This document shows positions 6,041 through 6,244 of a DNA stretch of 6,244 nt, piece by piece; the first letter of the stretch is position 1; each line of letters starts with the position of its first letter. Made by a program: the position numbers and the translations under genes. The DNA is from an uncultured Granulicatella sp. (GTDB lineage Bacteria > Bacillota > Bacilli > Lactobacillales > Aerococcaceae): the NCBI GenBank assembly GCA_934193545.1, contig CAKPVL010000048.1, forward strand, positions 1 through 6,244, written 5' to 3'. A model generated the notes under the pieces. It ran no database searches. It worked only from the letters and a program-made list of their open reading frames with translations, and was not told the origin of the DNA.

Positions 6041-6244
6041 CCAATTTTAGCGATAACTAATTTCTCGCAAGACTCGTCTTTTTCTAACCGCATTTTGATT
6101 TATGGCGGTCTAAGAAGCATAATTCACCTTATAAAATATACGAATAGTTTTTAATGCTTCGTTCTGGAGAATCATGCGGATTCTATAAAAGCAGTAATGG
6201 GGAATCATATCAAAACGAATTAACGGGAGTTAGGAATTCATTCC
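6041..6244 (-). other. Non-coding, hairpin-rich segment (candidate structured RNA or intergenic element)
   Basis: I find no gene with a ribosome binding site here. The segment is dense in inverted repeats: GAAT/TAAC against GTTA/ATTC with a bulge (about 6216-6239), AGAATC/GATTCT with a 5-nt loop (6168-6184), GAAGCAT/ATGCTTC closing a 47-nt domain (6114-6160), ACCGC/GCGGT (6087-6109) and AAGA/TCTT (6069-6080). On the minus strand the series leads into the two terminator-like hairpins of the 25-bp repeats. A 32-codon reading frame beginning MIPHYCFYR (6206-6108) overlaps these helices and has no ribosome binding site. It may be a structured RNA, the 3' tail of a transcript from outside the window, or a dispersed element. 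Confidence 0.4.

Noticed and set aside
6108..6206. 32-codon minus-strand frame starting MIPHYCFYR
   Set aside because: It has no ribosome binding site, overlaps several inverted repeats and matches no family I know; more likely a chance frame in a structured or repeated element.

Overview
This is a low-GC Gram-positive window. The gene content (ptsHI, a DUF1827-type small protein, an E. coli-type dGTPase, a MATE exporter), AAGGAGG-type ribosome binding sites and short intrinsic terminators point to the Lactobacillales, probably a Carnobacteriaceae or Enterococcaceae relative. The species cannot be fixed from sequence alone.

Layout from left to right. (1) Positions 1-318 look empty of long ORFs but hold a short minus-strand gene at 54-203. 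It encodes a 49-residue single-pass membrane protein ending in FIYNAF, the C-terminal signature of DltX, the microprotein of teichoic-acid D-alanylation. It has its own ribosome binding site, a candidate extended -10 promoter overlapped by a perfect 10-bp palindrome, and a terminator hairpin downstream. (2) Positions 319-2360 are the general PTS operon on the minus strand: ptsH (HPr, with His15 and Ser46) then ptsI (Enzyme I), one base apart, closed by a strong terminator. (3) The AT-rich gap 2361-2649 carries divergent promoters for ptsHI and for a small plus-strand gene (2656-2955, DUF1827-like), plus an imperfect cre-like site. (4) Two back-to-back hairpins (2970-3042) terminate the convergent DUF1827-like and dgt genes. 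(5) Positions 3047-5839 are a two-gene minus-strand unit: a MATE-family exporter followed after 30 bp by dgt. Upstream is a consensus-like promoter, and an intrinsic terminator lies between that promoter and the exporter's ribosome binding site, an attenuator arrangement. (6) Positions 5950-6244 have no convincing gene. They hold a 25-bp tandem repeat whose minus-strand copies form terminator-like hairpins, preceded on that strand by a run of inverted repeats that looks like a structured RNA or a dispersed intergenic element.

Together the genes cover sugar uptake and carbon regulation (HPr/EI), nucleotide-pool control (Dgt), export (MATE) and probably cell-wall charge (DltX-like). The least expected material is in the short or non-coding parts: the microprotein at the left edge, the exporter leader, and the repeat-rich right edge.
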